Positions 24,135 through 37,444 of a DNA stretch of 64,000 nucleotides are shown in pieces. The stretch spans positions 372,001 through 436,000 of the forward strand of contig JADNRX010000006.1 of NCBI GenBank assembly GCA_015501595.1, read 5' to 3'. Within the stretch, counting starts at the first letter, position 1, and each line of letters begins with the position of its first letter. The position numbers and the translations under genes are program-made. The notes below the pieces were generated by a model. The model worked only from the letters and a program-made list of their open reading frames with translations, ran no database searches and was not told the DNA's origin. The stretch is from Hymenopellis radicata (Eukaryota; Basidiomycota; Agaricomycetes; Agaricales; Physalacriaceae).

Positions 24135-27100
24135 TTATAGTAGTTTACTGTATGCAGCAGGTGCGACTCGACTGCGTATAAGCTTGATGATCCATAGGGG
24201 CATCGCGCTGATAGCAACGATGACGGCTACCTTCCATCCAAAGTCCAATGTAACAACAAAAGATAGATCTATAAGACAATATCAGACAGGTCGTTGTCGA
24301 AAAGGTCGCGACGACAACGTACCAAAGTACTCCGGTAAGAACGCAGACTGATCACATAGAGAAACAATGTTACAATCTCGGATACCGCCATGTACAAATG
24401 CCTAAGAGTCAGTGTATGAGCAACGAAAACTTGTGAAGACGAATAGACATGCTTACCATGTTGTGATCTCCAAGGCGACCATGATCAGCTCGTTGAGGAT
24501 GAGAGCAGTAAACGATATAGACACGATATGCAGGAACTCGTTCTCGAAAAGAACAAGCGACATGATCATGATAGCCGCGCCTTGGTAGAGACTAATCATT
24601 AACCATTGGAAGAAGGTCTTGTACGACAGTGCTCGTCCCTATCGCGTACCAATTAGCCAATCAGAGACGGGAAGAGAAAAAGGATACCTTGGTCAACTCC
24701 TTGTACAGTTCAGGATACAGTAAAGCTAGATCTTCGTTGACATCGCGATCCAACACCAGGGAAAACACTGGCGCCATCGTATACACAGTCGCATAACCAG
24801 CCATCAACCAGCCTTGGTACAGTGCAATCGGTGCAAAGTAGAAAATCGCCGAAAACACGGCCTGCATGATAGAGATAATCAACCCACGATGTATAACGAA
24901 CTGGGCAAGTTTGGCGGAGCGTCGGTAGGAGTTTCGTCCGTGCCACAGGAGAAGTTTCGTTAAATAGCTGAACTGCGTCACGGAAAAGTCGGCGGCTAGC
25001 GAAGCCTGCTTTCCTTCCTTTCCAACGATACCGACACCAACATCGGCGGCTTGGATCATGCTGACGTCGTTGCCACCATCACCAATACAACAAACGCGTT
25101 TTCGAGTGTGCTTTCTGATGAGGCGGGCGACATCGGCTTTCTGAGTGGGTGAACATCGGCAAGCTACAACCGCCGAAAGCTTAGTTGCGATTTCGATGAA
25201 CTCATTCTTGAACATGTTGAGACACAGCTTAATAAAACTGAGTACTTCTGTTCGCAATGAAGCATGTGACGGCTTACCTGTAACGAGTCTCCATCGATGA
25301 CCAGGCAACAGTCCAGTTTATTCTGAAGAAACTCAAGCTGATCGCGGACCTCATCGGAGGTTTTCACTAGCAAAGGAGTTCAGAAAGACATTTGCGGGGT
25401 ATTCCGAAACTTACGTTTGGCCACCTCGTGTATGTACTGATTTCGCGCCACCAATTTTGTTGAAATGGCGATACAGCGAGCCGTCTCGATCTTGTCCCCA
25501 GTCAACATCCAGATCTTAATGCCTGCATTCCGTAGGAGTTCCAAAGTGGACTTGACATCATCCTGCAATTTGTCCTCGACACCGGTTAAACCGAGAAGCT
25601 CCAAATCGTGCTCGAGGTACTCTCCAACGACATTAGCCATCCCCTCGTTACGACCGTCCAGACGAACACTAGCCTCGTGATGCTTCCCTTTGAACTCGTT
25701 GTAGGATTGACCACTTAGGCGTTTCCGTGCCATAACGAGGGTACGCAAACCTTCCCTGGCCATATTGGCGGTCTCCTCTTCGAGCCAATCGTTTCGCTGA
25801 ACAATCTTCGCCATCACGACGTCAGCACCTTTTTGGAGGAAGGTAATTTCGCCAGACTGAGCATCTTGTACGACGATACCCATACGCTTCGATTCGCTCG
25901 TGAAAGGGAAGATGTCCAGAACGTTGAATGTTATCCTGGTGCCAGCTGGCGTTTGTAGCTCAATCTTGGTTCTATCACGGAAGACTAGAGTCAGGCCGAT
26001 AGACTGGGTCCATTGCACAATTGCCACTTCATCAGGTGAGGATGCTTGGTATGTCACCGATCCATCATCGTTGGTAACAGGGGTAACCTAGAAAGGAATG
26101 AGTACGCACTTTTCCAAGTGCAGGAAAAGTCACGTACATTATGGCAGAGAGCGAGACTCAACACAACATCATGTACTCGAGAGGACATATCTCTTCTTCC
26201 ACGTGTAGCTAGTTGGGCACCAGTGGTAAGAGAACCATGTCGGGCGTGGGCTGAAGACATAACAGTTCAACAGCGTAATCACACAGAGCAAGGGATGACC
26301 TACTTGACCCTCCGAATGCCATTGCCAGTTGATGAGCAACCTCATCCATAGAATCAAATCCATAAGACATGGTGCCCATGTGAAGCTTCTTCATCTCCAT
26401 TTCTATCATCGTGTTATAGTGTTGTTTAACTGTTACGAGTGGGAGGGAGCACACCATTCTGAGTTAGGGTGCCGGTCTTGTCGCTCAGAAGATATTCGAT
26501 CCGTCCTAGTTCCTCAGGCAACGTACTCGTTCGTACAATTGTGTTAGGAATTTCCGCATCGTTCATAATCTGCTGCGCATAAACTGTCTTGCCCATGTCC
26601 AAATTGACTCGTAAACTGGTAAATTGATTGGACAGGTGTCTTGATCACGATAAGAACCACATACCTGATAGGAATGATAGAGGAGAAGAGAATCAAGAAC
26701 CGGAAGACGTAGATGTACCAAGAACCACGGAAGCCATTCAACGCTACGAGGACTAGCGACAGCGCGAACGTGACGGCACAAAGAATCTGATTCCAGAAAG
26801 GTTGAATTTGCGAAGAGCAGTTCAAAAATGGATATCGCACCTTGGCTAATTTATTGATCTCTAGATCTAGTAGACCGACTTTGGTCTCAGGATGACTAGT
26901 ATTCATGACAGCGCGAGTTTCTGGGCCAGTGTAAACTACGAAACATACTGCAGAGCCTGCAGCCAAAACAGTATTCGACCACAGAACGTTCTCGGCGGTT
27001 AGAGGAGACACCGAAGGAGGTAACGGGTGCATGGGGACGCCGGACTGTTCGAGAGGAACAGACTGCGGCGTATTTAGCGTGAATGTTCCGATGAAGGAGT

Positions 27101-28194
27101 GGATATCCTTGATGGGAGCATCTGCGTAAACTTCGGCATCTATCCGTACAAGGTCAGACTCGTCCAGTTTCTGGCATTCTGGAACGGCGACACGTAGTTT
27201 CCAGTCTGTTTCTCCATCCAACTGGTCTGTGCGGATGAAGCAAGTTCCAGATGCTTCGGAGGTATGGAGGAGCACCATGTCCGCGGGTACTCTCTGGTTC
27301 TTCTCGAGCTTGACGAGATCACCAACGCGAATGGATGAGGAGGGTACAGAGCGGGTGTTTGCGTGGGTATCAAGAAGGGAGCTGGACGAGTGACCAGGCG
27401 GTTCAATAATAAGGTACTTTTGCGAATTGGCTTCACGGTCCCGCACGTATCGTTTGTAATCGTCATAGGCCTCCTTACCCAGCGTGACAAATAGCACGAA
27501 TGCCAAAGGCGCGATATAAGTAGCAATCAATCCTGTGAACACGTTGAGACTGATTCCGAAAGGTAAAGTATTGAACAAACCAATCTTGAGGGCGGGTACA
27601 AACTGCGAGAGCGCGACGAGAAGAAAGTAGAGATTGAAGAAAAACTTGAACTGCTCGTAGAGGACCATGGGCAGAAAAGTGAAGGCATTGTACTTTTGAT
27701 TTCGCACAATGTTGGGAGGGTAACGCGACTGGAGTTTCTCTGCAACTTAGTTACTAAATGTATAACTGACCACTAATTGTGACGCACCTGTTGGCCGGAA
27801 GGGTATGATTCGTGACTTGTCCTTGTCCTTGCTCTTGGACAATATTGACGGAGTCCGCTGCTTGCAAAGGTTACCGAGTAGTAACCTGTGAATAGAATAC
27901 ACATACTGATTTCAGCACTGGGTGGTTGCTCTCGATGTCGCGCTCAAAATCATCGCCCTCCTCGTAGACATCCCCTAGCAGGCCAGCCTCCTCGTCAGGT
28001 TCGTCTGCGTACTGGGTTCGTCGTTTGCCCATCTTCCTAAGGGATGGCCCCGCGGTCGACGCTGCGATAACCGCGTGCATATTGCTGGGACCACTTGGAG
28101 ATGACGACGCCTCGCCGTCGTCAGTGTCGGGTAACTGCGTGTATCCGGCTCGATTCTTGGTTTTCCGCAGGGAAGACAGGGGGATATCTGACAT
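24135..28194 (-). CDS. NEO1: P4-type ATPase, phospholipid flippase of the Neo1/ATP9 class
   Basis: The protein moves aminophospholipids to the cytosolic leaflet in Golgi/endosomal membranes. The N-terminus is disordered ([20 protein letters not shown]). The first membrane exon reads [20 protein letters not shown] and [20 protein letters not shown], diagnostic of the Neo1 class rather than Drs2/Dnf. Downstream are [10 protein letters not shown], the phosphorylation motif [11 protein letters not shown] near 26470, [36 protein letters not shown] and [19 protein letters not shown] near 25070. C-terminal exons give the remaining membrane segments and end [15 protein letters not shown] with a TAA at 24135. 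The gene is split by about 12 short introns. It is divergent from the dienelactone hydrolase pair. Confidence 0.93.
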
Positions 28195-28683
28195 ATACGA
28201 ATGCGGTTACACAGTCGCAATGCGCAGATCAACGTTCAAGGCCAGCTTCTCGTCGTCGCAGGCAGTGTCGCGGTAATGAGCGCCGACGCTGGCAGTAGCA
28301 GTGAGCTTAGTTGAGTTATGAACGCGGCGTGGATGATGACCACGACCGTGGCTGTGCTTTCTATTTGTCTGATGCTTTACTTGTAAACATATTGCTCGAA
28401 CAACTTTTCGCCAATTCCATACTCAGTACTTGGTGAGGCCTATAAGACGCGTTCTCGATGTCTTGTCGCGCGTTATCTATGTTTTGTCACGTTTGAAGAG
28501 CACTGGACGCGTACTTGTGACGTCGCGCACGCTACCCGAAGCAATTCCGACCACAATCGCAAGCTCGTGAGCTCAATTTGGTGAAAACTTCCGTTCACCC
28601 ATCATCATGTCTATTTATGCACCATATAAGAAGCTCATCGAAAATCCTGTCTTGCACACACAAACCTCCCTTCACTTCTCACC
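28195..28683. other. Divergent promoter region of NEO1 and the first dienelactone hydrolase gene
   Basis: No exon is apparent. A TATA-like ATATAAG at 28624-28630 lies 54 bases before the hydrolase ATG. Confidence 0.45.
28624..28630 (+). promoter_or_regulatory. TATA-box-like element upstream of dienelactone hydrolase copy 1
   Basis: ATATAAG lies 54 bases before the ATG at 28684, a spacing that fits a TATA element. No functional data. Confidence 0.35.
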
Positions 28684-29795
28684 ATGAGCTGTCCTGACTG
28701 CTTCAAAGGAATCGCTCTAGCTGGCGACACCGTTGGTTCTATCTCTACCAATGGCGCCTACTTCTCTCCTGCGCCCTCAGGGACCTCAAAGGCTGCTGTG
28801 GTTCTGCTAACTGACGCCTTTGGGTTGGACCTAAACAATCCCAAAGTCATGGCAGACCTCTTTGCTAAGGAGCTGGACTGCGATGTCTGGGTTCCCGACT
28901 TGTTCGATGGTAGCTACTATCGCGTCAAGTCCATAACACTGGAACTAACATGGACATCTTAGGTCGACCTCCAGTACGCCCGAAGAAATGAAGACTCCTG
29001 AACGCGCAGGAGACAAGATGTCCTTCTGGGCGAAGCTCCAGCTGTTCTTCCTGATCTTGAAGCGCTTGCCTGTCTTCATCTTTCGATGCAGGCCCTCTCT
29101 GGTTGACAAGCGTATCACTGATGTCAGTTTTCAATCTTGAACATATCGTGCATTGTCTGATTCAGTACGTGTAGCTCGTCTCCAAGATTCAAGCCAACAA
29201 GAAATACGAGAAGATTGGTGCCGTAGGGTAATCACCGGCTCTCCTACAATATGTTTTTGATCTGGCTGAAGCCCTTCAGATATTGTTTTGGAGGTTCAGC
29301 TGCTATAAGACTAGGGCCGACTGGTGTATTTAATACCCTCGTTATCGCGCATCCTGGAGGGTTCTCCTTTAAGGACGTGGAAGCGTTAAACGTTGGTCGC
29401 CGGCAGTCTTTATACCCCATGTCCGACTAATCTTACCATCCCACAAGGTACCTTCTTCATGGGCATGTGCTGAGGGTACGCCATGCTTGTTTTGAGTGCG
29501 ACGCAGAGTCTGATTCATTCCTTAGAGGACATGTCATTCTCACCGGAGAAGCGCCTCAAAGCAGAGGTGATAATAGCGGCCAAGAAGGAGAAGAACCCCT
29601 CTCTGGACTACGAGTTTATCGATTATAAAGGTCTGCTAGATTTAGGTCCCAAAGTCTGCGCTCTGATCCTCATGTTCAGGGACGACACATGGCTTCGCGG
29701 CCCGTCCTAATCTTGACTATCCCGAAGTGAAGGAAGGATTCGAAGCTTGCATGGCGCAGACAGTAAATTGGTTTAAGAAGACTCTGACAGTCTAG
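28684..29795 (+). CDS. Dienelactone hydrolase family protein, copy 1
   Basis: An alpha/beta hydrolase of the carboxymethylenebutenolidase type, expected to open lactone rings; many fungal members have unknown substrates. It begins MSCPDCFKGIALAGDTVGS and shows AVVLLTDAFGLDLNNPKVMAD, CDVWVPDLFDG, the nucleophile elbow GYCFGGSAAIR (assembled over an intron), an acidic ACAEEDMSF-type segment and the catalytic-histidine motif THGFAARPNLDYPEVKEG, ending at the TAG 29793-29795. Introns are short. Around 28973 the exon that should read GRPPV-TPEEMKTPERAG fits only with one base added, so the copy is frame-broken as written. It lies 226 bases upstream of a paralogue in the same orientation. Confidence 0.8.
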
Positions 29796-30021
29796 TGGAG
29801 GGTGGCGCAACCGCATGGTGTAGTAATAGTCTGGCAAGCTTCAGGCTTTGGAATGATATTTGACCTTCATTTCTGAAACTAGCGTCGAGCACATTGGACG
29901 AACACGTGATTGATAAGCTCGTTAACCATTCTCAGTGCTCACTCAGCAACTGCGACACCCTTCCTACAGCAACCCACTCTGCGCAGTGTTATTGCTTCCT
30001 TGCCCACCCATTCAAGCTACC

Positions 30022-31191
30022 ATGAGCTGTCCGGACTGCTATAGAGGCGCACTACTTACTGAACAACCGAAAGGAGTTACTTCAGACATTGCTGGGGCCT
30101 ATTTCGCTGCCGCTGCGGGGCAAAATCCTTCGACTACCACAGCCATCGTGATTCTTACAGACATATATGGTCTGTCCATTCCCAATCCCAAAGTCCTGGC
30201 CGACTTCTTCGCTGAGAACCTCGGCTGCGATGTCTGGGTGCCGAACGTCTTCGTGGGTAAGTAACTCTAATCCATCAGGCCTACGCCACAATCAGCGCCG
30301 AGTAACGCATTTCCGTGACACTAGGAGGCCCACCAGTCAGTCCCGACGTTATGGTCATGCCGGAACGCGCTGGGGAGAAGCGGTCAATCTGGACATGGAT
30401 CAAGATCATTTTCACGCAGATGATACCGGCTATTCCAGCGCTTATACGCGAACGGCCGTCTGTGGCAGATGCACAAATCGCCGATGTGAGTTCTTGATCC
30501 TCTTTGACATGCAGTGACACTGAGCATGATGGCGTATCCCCAGTTCATGGCCAAGTTGAAGGCACACAAGTCGTACGAGAAGATAGGCGCCGTTGGGTAC
30601 GTACATCACAGATGTTGTTGCACGTGTGTGCTATGGAGATTGACGCGACATTGTAAAGGTACTGCTTTGGCGGAGCCGCTGCGATCAGATTCGCTGCTAC
30701 AGTGACATTCAACAGCGTTGTCATCGCACACCCAGGTGCTACTAATCTTGCTCAATTCAAGGCTATGAAGGTTACCCGCATCCTTCGTTCTTTCATGTTC
30801 CTTTCCGCTTACAGGCTTGATAGGTGCCATGTTCATGGGTGTGCGCCGAAGGTTAATGCACTTCTTGCTGTGTACAGCGGCGCGCTAACATGAACTATAC
30901 TTAGAGGATATGATATTTTCAAAAGCGCTCCGTCTCCAGGCAGAAGCCGAGTTTTCAGGGCGCACGGGGAAGGATAACTTTGTCGACTACGAGTTTAAGG
31001 AATACACAGGTACCCTTTCTCTGTTGTACCTTGTCTCGTACACGTCTTCTAACCCAAATGAATCATGTACTATAGGCACAGTTCATGGATTTGCTTCCCG
31101 GCCGAACCTTGAATATCCTGAGGTCAAGGAAGGCTTCGAGGGCGCGTTAAGGCAGACAGTGGAATGGTTCCGGAAGACATTGTTCGCGTAA
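30022..31191 (+). CDS. Dienelactone hydrolase family protein, copy 2
   Basis: A tandem paralogue of the preceding gene with the same exon layout: MSCPDCYRGALLTEQPKG, AIVILTDIYGLSIPNPKVLAD, CDVWVPNVFVGGPPVSPD, the nucleophile elbow GYCFGGAAAIRFAA, a CAEEDMIF-type acidic segment and VHGFASRPNLEYPEVKEGFE with the catalytic histidine. It ends at 31191 (FRKTLFA). All intron phases agree, unlike copy 1. Cysteine, aspartate and histidine of the triad all appear present. The start is the ATG before SCPDC, matching copy 1; an upstream in-frame ATG at 29935 is unlikely. The pair presumably arose by tandem duplication. Confidence 0.87.
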
Positions 31192-32583
31192 CTCGAAAAT
31201 TTTGTTTCTTTATATCGTTTCCGTTCTGTTTCAGCTTGGCGTTCTCGCTCACTGTGTGTAGTCCAGGTTTCTTCGTGGAACAGAATCAAAAGACTTATGA
31301 CCCACCATGCGAAGACGAATCCTGGATTTGGGGGCCGTGAGGCGTCTACATGTCGCCGAGCATGACGAGACCGTGATATCCTCTTCTGGGTAATGGCTTG
31401 CACGAAGAACGGTAAACACATCTTTTCCATTTGCGCCCCCGGAGAAGTCTTCACATGGGGACTCCATAGGTATGTGAAGAAGTACAGCAACCCCATCCGC
31501 CGGCTATGGAGCTATATATCTTCTCGGCATGTCGTGCTATGAGTGCAAGAACGCAGCCATACCTCAAGCCGCGTTTTCATTCACGTAACTCAATGAATCA
31601 AAATTGGACGTATCACGACCATGTCGAGGACATGGTGAGAATACGACTGCCACAGATATTATGTGCGACTTCTGTGCGGGGAATCGTTACTATGAGAATC
31701 GTCTACTTTCTTATAGACCGGCGCGGCCACCTCTTAGAAGGCTGCGGGGGCATTACGCACTGGAAGACATTACTCTTTTAGTGCTGTCCGCATACAACAC
31801 ATCAGCTGATGTTCTCCATCTTCTCTGGTCCGTTTCATTTATCGATGTGTCGAGCAATGAATTTTCCAAAGCCATCCCGGAAAAAAGCGGATCTACAACA
31901 GTACACGAAACTTTGTAAATTCTACTATCACTCAGTTCCTACTAACGGCGACCAGCATTGATTCTTGCGCCACGCCAGATGTACGGTACGATACTTAGAT
32001 GCTGTCTTCGAGGCACCAGCAGTGCTTCGCGGAGCTAGATACCTCGTGTATCAATCGCAACTGCCTAATGGACCTGGTGGATACACCTCGCGTCGAACTT
32101 GCCTTTGCAGGGCAGTATATCGTCCGCCGGATTATTCTGGCCTCCAGGACCCGGCGAAATGGGTGTCAATGAGTCGTGGTATGTGTGATGGCACGGCCAG
32201 CGTGGTCCCCTGGGCCCATTTTGGCATCCCGCGAAGGTGTCATCTGCAAATGCGTGTGAGTAATAGTGCAACAGCTCTCTTGAAAGCATTCCGGAAATCA
32301 GCCAAAGTTTGATCCAAGTAAAGTTTATTATATTTTTATGGGTGTGAGACGCGCCTCCCCACAGTATTACTTTCATGACTTCCCAAAAAATTAGTATCGT
32401 ACAGCTTCGTATCAAAATGCCAAAGAGTAAGTAAGAAGGATATGTATGCCGTAGAAGGATGCAATGGTGATAAGTAAGGAAAAATGATAATGGAGGTATC
32501 CCAGAGATGTCCGATTGAATGTGTGCGAACGAAAACGAAAAGCGACGTGAAGCAAAAATCATGCGAACGAGGAAGTTCCGCCA
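31192..32583. other. Region without a recognisable gene between DLH copy 2 and the TCP11-type gene
   Basis: About 1.4 kb. Open frames at 31604-31918 and 31965-32312 on the plus strand and 32065-32562 on the minus strand are moderately long, but none shows a family signature or clean splice pattern. A small fast-evolving gene cannot be excluded. Confidence 0.4.
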
Positions 32584-35040
32584 TTAAGCCATTAGCTCCA
32601 AGAAATTGGGATGTTCGTATAAGGGCAAAAAAGCGTTGAGATGGATGAGAGCGAGACGGGATATCTTCTCGGCAAGGGAGCGAATTTCCTCTGCGAAAGG
32701 TTCCATGCCAGTAGCCGAGGCCATGTCATCAGCCGAAGGTCGGGTGCATCCTAGAAGGGAGAGGAAGTGCTCTTCGGACAGCTTCCCTACGGATGAGTCC
32801 CGCCCAGGATAAGACATGGCCACGACAGCATTGAATACGACGTCACGTAGGCGATCGCGAAGTATGTTTGTCAGTGAAGAGGCGGGCTGGATGTTGAGAT
32901 CTGCCCATTTCTGGGCGACTGCTAATGTCCGTTCATCTGGAACGGGCCCAATAGACGTACACGAGGGTGAAGAGCGTACTGACAAAGGAGGTGAAGTGGG
33001 AGATGGTGGCGCTGACGAAGGCGAGAACGAGGACGGAGTTGAAAGGACAGGAGTACGAGGTAAGGTTAACTGACTTTCCCTCGCTCGCATAGCGATTTGA
33101 AGGACGACATCGTGCTTGACACGTCTCCATTTTGCATCGTCCTTGGAGCTCGAGTCCGGAGAGAGGAAGCAGTGTCCGAGACGTGACGAGCCGATAGCCC
33201 GAATTTCATTTTTGAGTTGCACCAAAGCGGCGGCGTCCACCCTTGGATTAACGGGGCTCCCCGAATTGCCGTTTATCGAACAGACTAACTGTCGATAAAG
33301 GAGCAGGAACATATAAAGAGCCGTCAGGTCTGAGATATCGGCACTGAGCAGCACAAGTCGATTGTTGTCAAGATAAAACGTTTCTGGATACCCTGGTAGT
33401 GGGGTGGTGGGATATGCGGGGGGCGTCGCCGAGGGGCTTGGTAGTGATGATGGCGATATATGGATGGGTGGAGTGAACACAAGGTCGGTAAGACCTTTCA
33501 GCGTTGCAATATACAACTGCTGGTTTCGGTTTAATTTGCGATGATTGAGCCCGCCAGGATAGGAAGGATGGAATAGGATCTCGGAACGAGAAAGCATAGA
33601 TGAATGCGCGCGCCATATCCATTCCCGGGTGACTGTCAAAGACGACTGGTTTTGGAGAGCCTTGAAAGTCCTAAGCTCCCAAACACCCGCTGATCGCTTC
33701 AAATACGGCTGAAGCGTTTGAATCTGATGGTTAGCAATATCCTGAGAACGCGAACGTTAGGAATTTGTTTGCGCGGGGATACAACGGGCACGTACCAGTT
33801 TCATGAGCTCTAGAATGTCCATGCATTGACGTAGAGCCATTACGGACTCGGATCTGCTAGGATGCCCAGCAGCCTCAGCCATCTGAATCATGGCTTCGAC
33901 TGCTTTATCCCTAATAGGAGCGCAGTGGGCTTTGAGGGTGTTCCCAATGGCGCGGAACAACCCCGAAGGGTCGAAGACGCGATGCTTAAGCTCTTGCTCG
34001 ATGAGTGCTGGGTCGAAGATAGAGTGAATGTGGCTAGCTTGGTCCCTGTGCTCCTGCGCCTGACTTTTGAACGATACGGGATTTACGTATATGCCAGAGA
34101 TGCTTGAAAGAGGTTGAAGAACACTAATGAGAACTTGGAGAAATTCCGTAAGGAGCGGGCGAATGCGAGACGGCATTCGTATCGTTACTATGCCAAGGGA
34201 CGGTGATATTGTAGACACGGGCGTATCAGATGGAAGGGGAATGTGATGACAAGCACAGAGGACTGTAGGGGTGGGTTGACTTTGACTGTCAAACGAGACG
34301 CACGTGCATCCGGTCTCAAGTTCAGTTATTATGGCATTCCAGTATTTTTCAGAAAGCTCTTTCTTGCGTTTACTTCCGGTTGGGCGGAATTGCAGGCCAG
34401 AATCAAACAGCAGATCGTGTCCTTTACGAGTGATATTAATGTTGTGATACGATACGCAGGGGGGTAAGACACGCACGAAGCTGGGGATTGCGAAGTATAA
34501 CGTCCAAGTCCAATTCCTTGAGACTTTGACGGTTGATAAGAGGAAGAAGGGGGGTATATGGTGTGAATTTGATTCAAAGGAGAAGAACGAGACTGTAGGA
34601 GGAGTATGGGCTTTTGAAGGGCCACGGAGCGAAAGCAGCGAGCCGGTGGACGGTCCTGGGTCCGAACCACTGGCGGTCCCGATAACGCCAATGTCTTCGA
34701 CGTCGCTGCCACACCTGTCGGTTGGCGGCGGTCGCGCAGGGGACATTCTTGTGGGAAAGCGTCTAGCCAGACGCCGCGCGGAATGGGGACGCGGGGAAAC
34801 ATGATGCTTGTCGTGTCGCGGCCGTTTTGGCGGGGGATGATTGAGAATGGAATCGTCTGGCACGGTGGGCTGCTGTTCCCAGAGGGTCTCCGGGGCTAGA
34901 TTCCAGATGACGGCCGACGAGCAGCAGGCAGCGGCCTGGTCGACGAGCATGGCGTCGACTGAGATGGGTGGGGGCGCGGCGTCCTGGCGGTCGTCGCTGT
35001 CGGCCTTGCGCTTGCGATTGAAGGAAAAGCCATGGTCCAT
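32584..35040 (-). CDS. TCP11/SOK1-type protein
   Basis: The N-terminus is disordered and basic (MDHGFSFNRKRKADSDDRQD, PPPKRPRHDKHH). An exon in another frame near 34530-34480 gives LINRQSLKELDLDVILRNPQL, followed after an intron by HDLLFDSGLQFRP and KRKKELSEKYWNAIITELE. The TCP11 core follows: FDPALIEQELKHRVFDPSGL, LKAHCAPIRDKAVEAM and MDILELMKL, and after the intron near 33756-33703 AGVWELRTFKAL. The C-terminal half keeps an N-terminal TCP11-like helix pattern up to ALIHLNAFLPLYEHPNFLEL. Yeast Sok1 in this family can suppress loss of protein kinase A; a comparable signalling role is inference. ATG 35040 is preferred to the in-frame ATG at 35151, which reads through a less protein-like leader. 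Confidence 0.75.
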
Positions 35041-37444
35041 GGAAGGGGGAGCGGGCAAAAGGAGAGACGTCAAACGAAACGAAGGAATATAAAGGGAATG
35101 GACTCTTATGGAGGTAGGTAAGGGGTGGTAACACATGGCCTTGACTGACAAGGATTAATTTCACTTTTATTTGATCAAGTCCGCATTCCAAGTATGGCTC
35201 CGTGTCCATACCACGCCGTCCCCGGTCTCTCGTGTCTCTGCCTCGCCGTAGTATGGTCTCTGCTGTGTTCTATTGCTCGTTGCTCCCTGCCGTCTCTGCT
35301 GTCTGCCTGTCTCCAAGTTGCTTGCCTGCTCCAGGTACAACCCCCATCAGCTCTTCCCTCGCTTAAGCCACCTTGCGGTCTTGCCTTGTACAGTATCTCG
35401 TGCTTCCCAAGGGTGTGGCAAGGGTCAGACATATCAATGGAATTGTTCGCGCTGATTGATTGGTCCTTCTTGTTCTAATCAGGATCTCGGTACGTTTTCA
35501 GATATCACCCTCCTGGGCTTCAACTTGCCTATTCCAACAACGGTATTTGCGGCGTTGCCCCGTATCTCTCCGAGTGTATCCACTCGTCGTCGTAGACATC
35601 TAATTTATCCTTACAGCTCGGCAAATCGCAACATTAAGAGATTCACCGCAAATTCTAATCAAAGCCTGATATCGGTTGCAGGTTTCGCCCCCCTAGCTAT
35701 CCTCCGAGCTTTGATAGCAGCTTCGATCTACGGGTCTCATTGATAAACCCTATATTTGCTGTATTATTGTCAAACTGACGTGTTCCAGCGCTTAGCGCTC
35801 ACCATTCAGAAGGGCATCTACAATGGAGGCTGTTCTTCAAAGGGGACCTTCTGTAACATCTGACTGCCCTAACCGTTTTCCGCGCCGGGTAAACCTATCT
35901 GAGGCTCCTGCCGCCGTGAACTATGTACGCAGGTATTAGTCCCGAGGTATCTTTGAACCGGAGTGGCACGCTACGATGACACTCCTTACACGATCTGGAG
36001 TAGCGTATTGATCGCCTCTACTCCCGCAACAGAATTTCGTCATGTTGCTGGTCACCTTGCGCGGGTACCCCAGACTGCCAAGCGGCGGGTGTGGGACCTA
36101 GTCTCCTCTCTGACACCCCTGTTGTGTCGCCTTCCAATCCAACAAGCACTCCATTCATCAAAATTTCCCTCCCCCATCATTCCTTCGTCGGTCTCAGCAC
36201 TATGGTACAGCTTCTGCATGTACACGCATCTGTGACATTATTGAATCTTGATCAACAACCATATTCGCCGTCACCGACACGCTTACCTCTTCACCTTCAA
36301 TTCATTATACAGTAACCGCATCTGCGGTTCTTCGTGTCCATTACTATATGAGGCGAGGATGGGGCGAGGATATCGCTTGCAGTACTCGACTCCTTGCATG
36401 TCCTCCTTCCGTGTCGTACGGCCTCCTCCGACGTGGCATCTACATGTCTCTTTTAGGTCGTTCCCGTAACGAACTCCTGCCGACTTCCCTCGCTTTCTGA
36501 TCAACACCGGTACCCTGTACACGCTCCCCTCTTCCTTTTGTGACAATGTGCGACCGTGTGTCCAGCGCGTGGCATACATTCAACAAAAGCGCTTAAATGT
36601 TATCGATAGATGGCACGCTTACATGAGGCAACAAACCCGATGTAATGGCGCTCTTTGTAAACGTTTATAGTATGCTCAAAGGCAAGAACATGCCTGTCTT
36701 GTACACGCTGGTGCCTGCCTTGTTTGCAACCAACTCAGACAGACAAAGGATACCACGATATGTCGAGACTTTCTCCCCATATATACCATCTTATGTTTAA
36801 CGTGGGATCTTCACATTCCATCTACGCGAACCATCGTCTCAGGTCATGTAGTAACAGACTGTGCCGCGACTGAGTCTCAGAAGTCGCACTGAGTCAAGGG
36901 GTCTATGTTGTTGCGTTTTGGCCCTTCCCAACCTTTGGCATATGACTCGAGTCTGGACGTGTAGTACTCCATCTAGCCTTGTCGATGTCGTGCTTATCGC
37001 AACAGCAGACAATCGAACATACATACTGAGTCTCAACGAGGTTCTCGAACCTTCGTCTTTAACATACCAAAATTGGCTTAATAGACGGCCACTTCGTAGG
37101 AATAAGTAACCGCAAAGAGGACCGTCAGGAACAGGCCACCAAACCTGAGCCGCTGGCCCTTTTAGCAGTTTAAGTTCCGTGGATACTCTCGGGACTGAGG
37201 ATGTATTATCGCCATCCCATGGTCGCATGATTTGGCCCCGCCACAATCAAGCCACAAAGTCCACACAGAACACCGACAGGCTGGCGCATTGAAGAGGACG
37301 AAAGTAGAGTCATTGCACAAGATGCGGCTGTTAAAAAGATACGTAGCTGCTAACAAATAATTATCTCCCGGAATACGGGCATATACTGGGTATTGTGGAT
37401 GGTCCTCTTGAAACTGCTCGTGAAAACATTACCTCAACTATAAT
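35041..37444. other. Long region without a recognisable gene
   Basis: About 2.4 kb, the largest gap in the window. Only short frames occur. A minus-strand frame at 36839-37246 (135 codons) has no family signature. No terminal repeats, tandem repeats or RNA gene were recognised by eye. A long untranslated region or a non-coding RNA is possible but not shown. Confidence 0.4.

Noticed and set aside
28684..31191. Dienelactone hydrolases, RTA1 and monooxygenase as one secondary-metabolite cluster
   Set aside because: They are 18 kb or more apart with housekeeping genes (VMA2, TBCD, PRP6) between, and no backbone synthase is present.
36839..37246. 135-codon minus-strand frame as a gene
   Set aside because: No domain, no splice partners, no clear promoter, and composition not distinct from noncoding neighbours.
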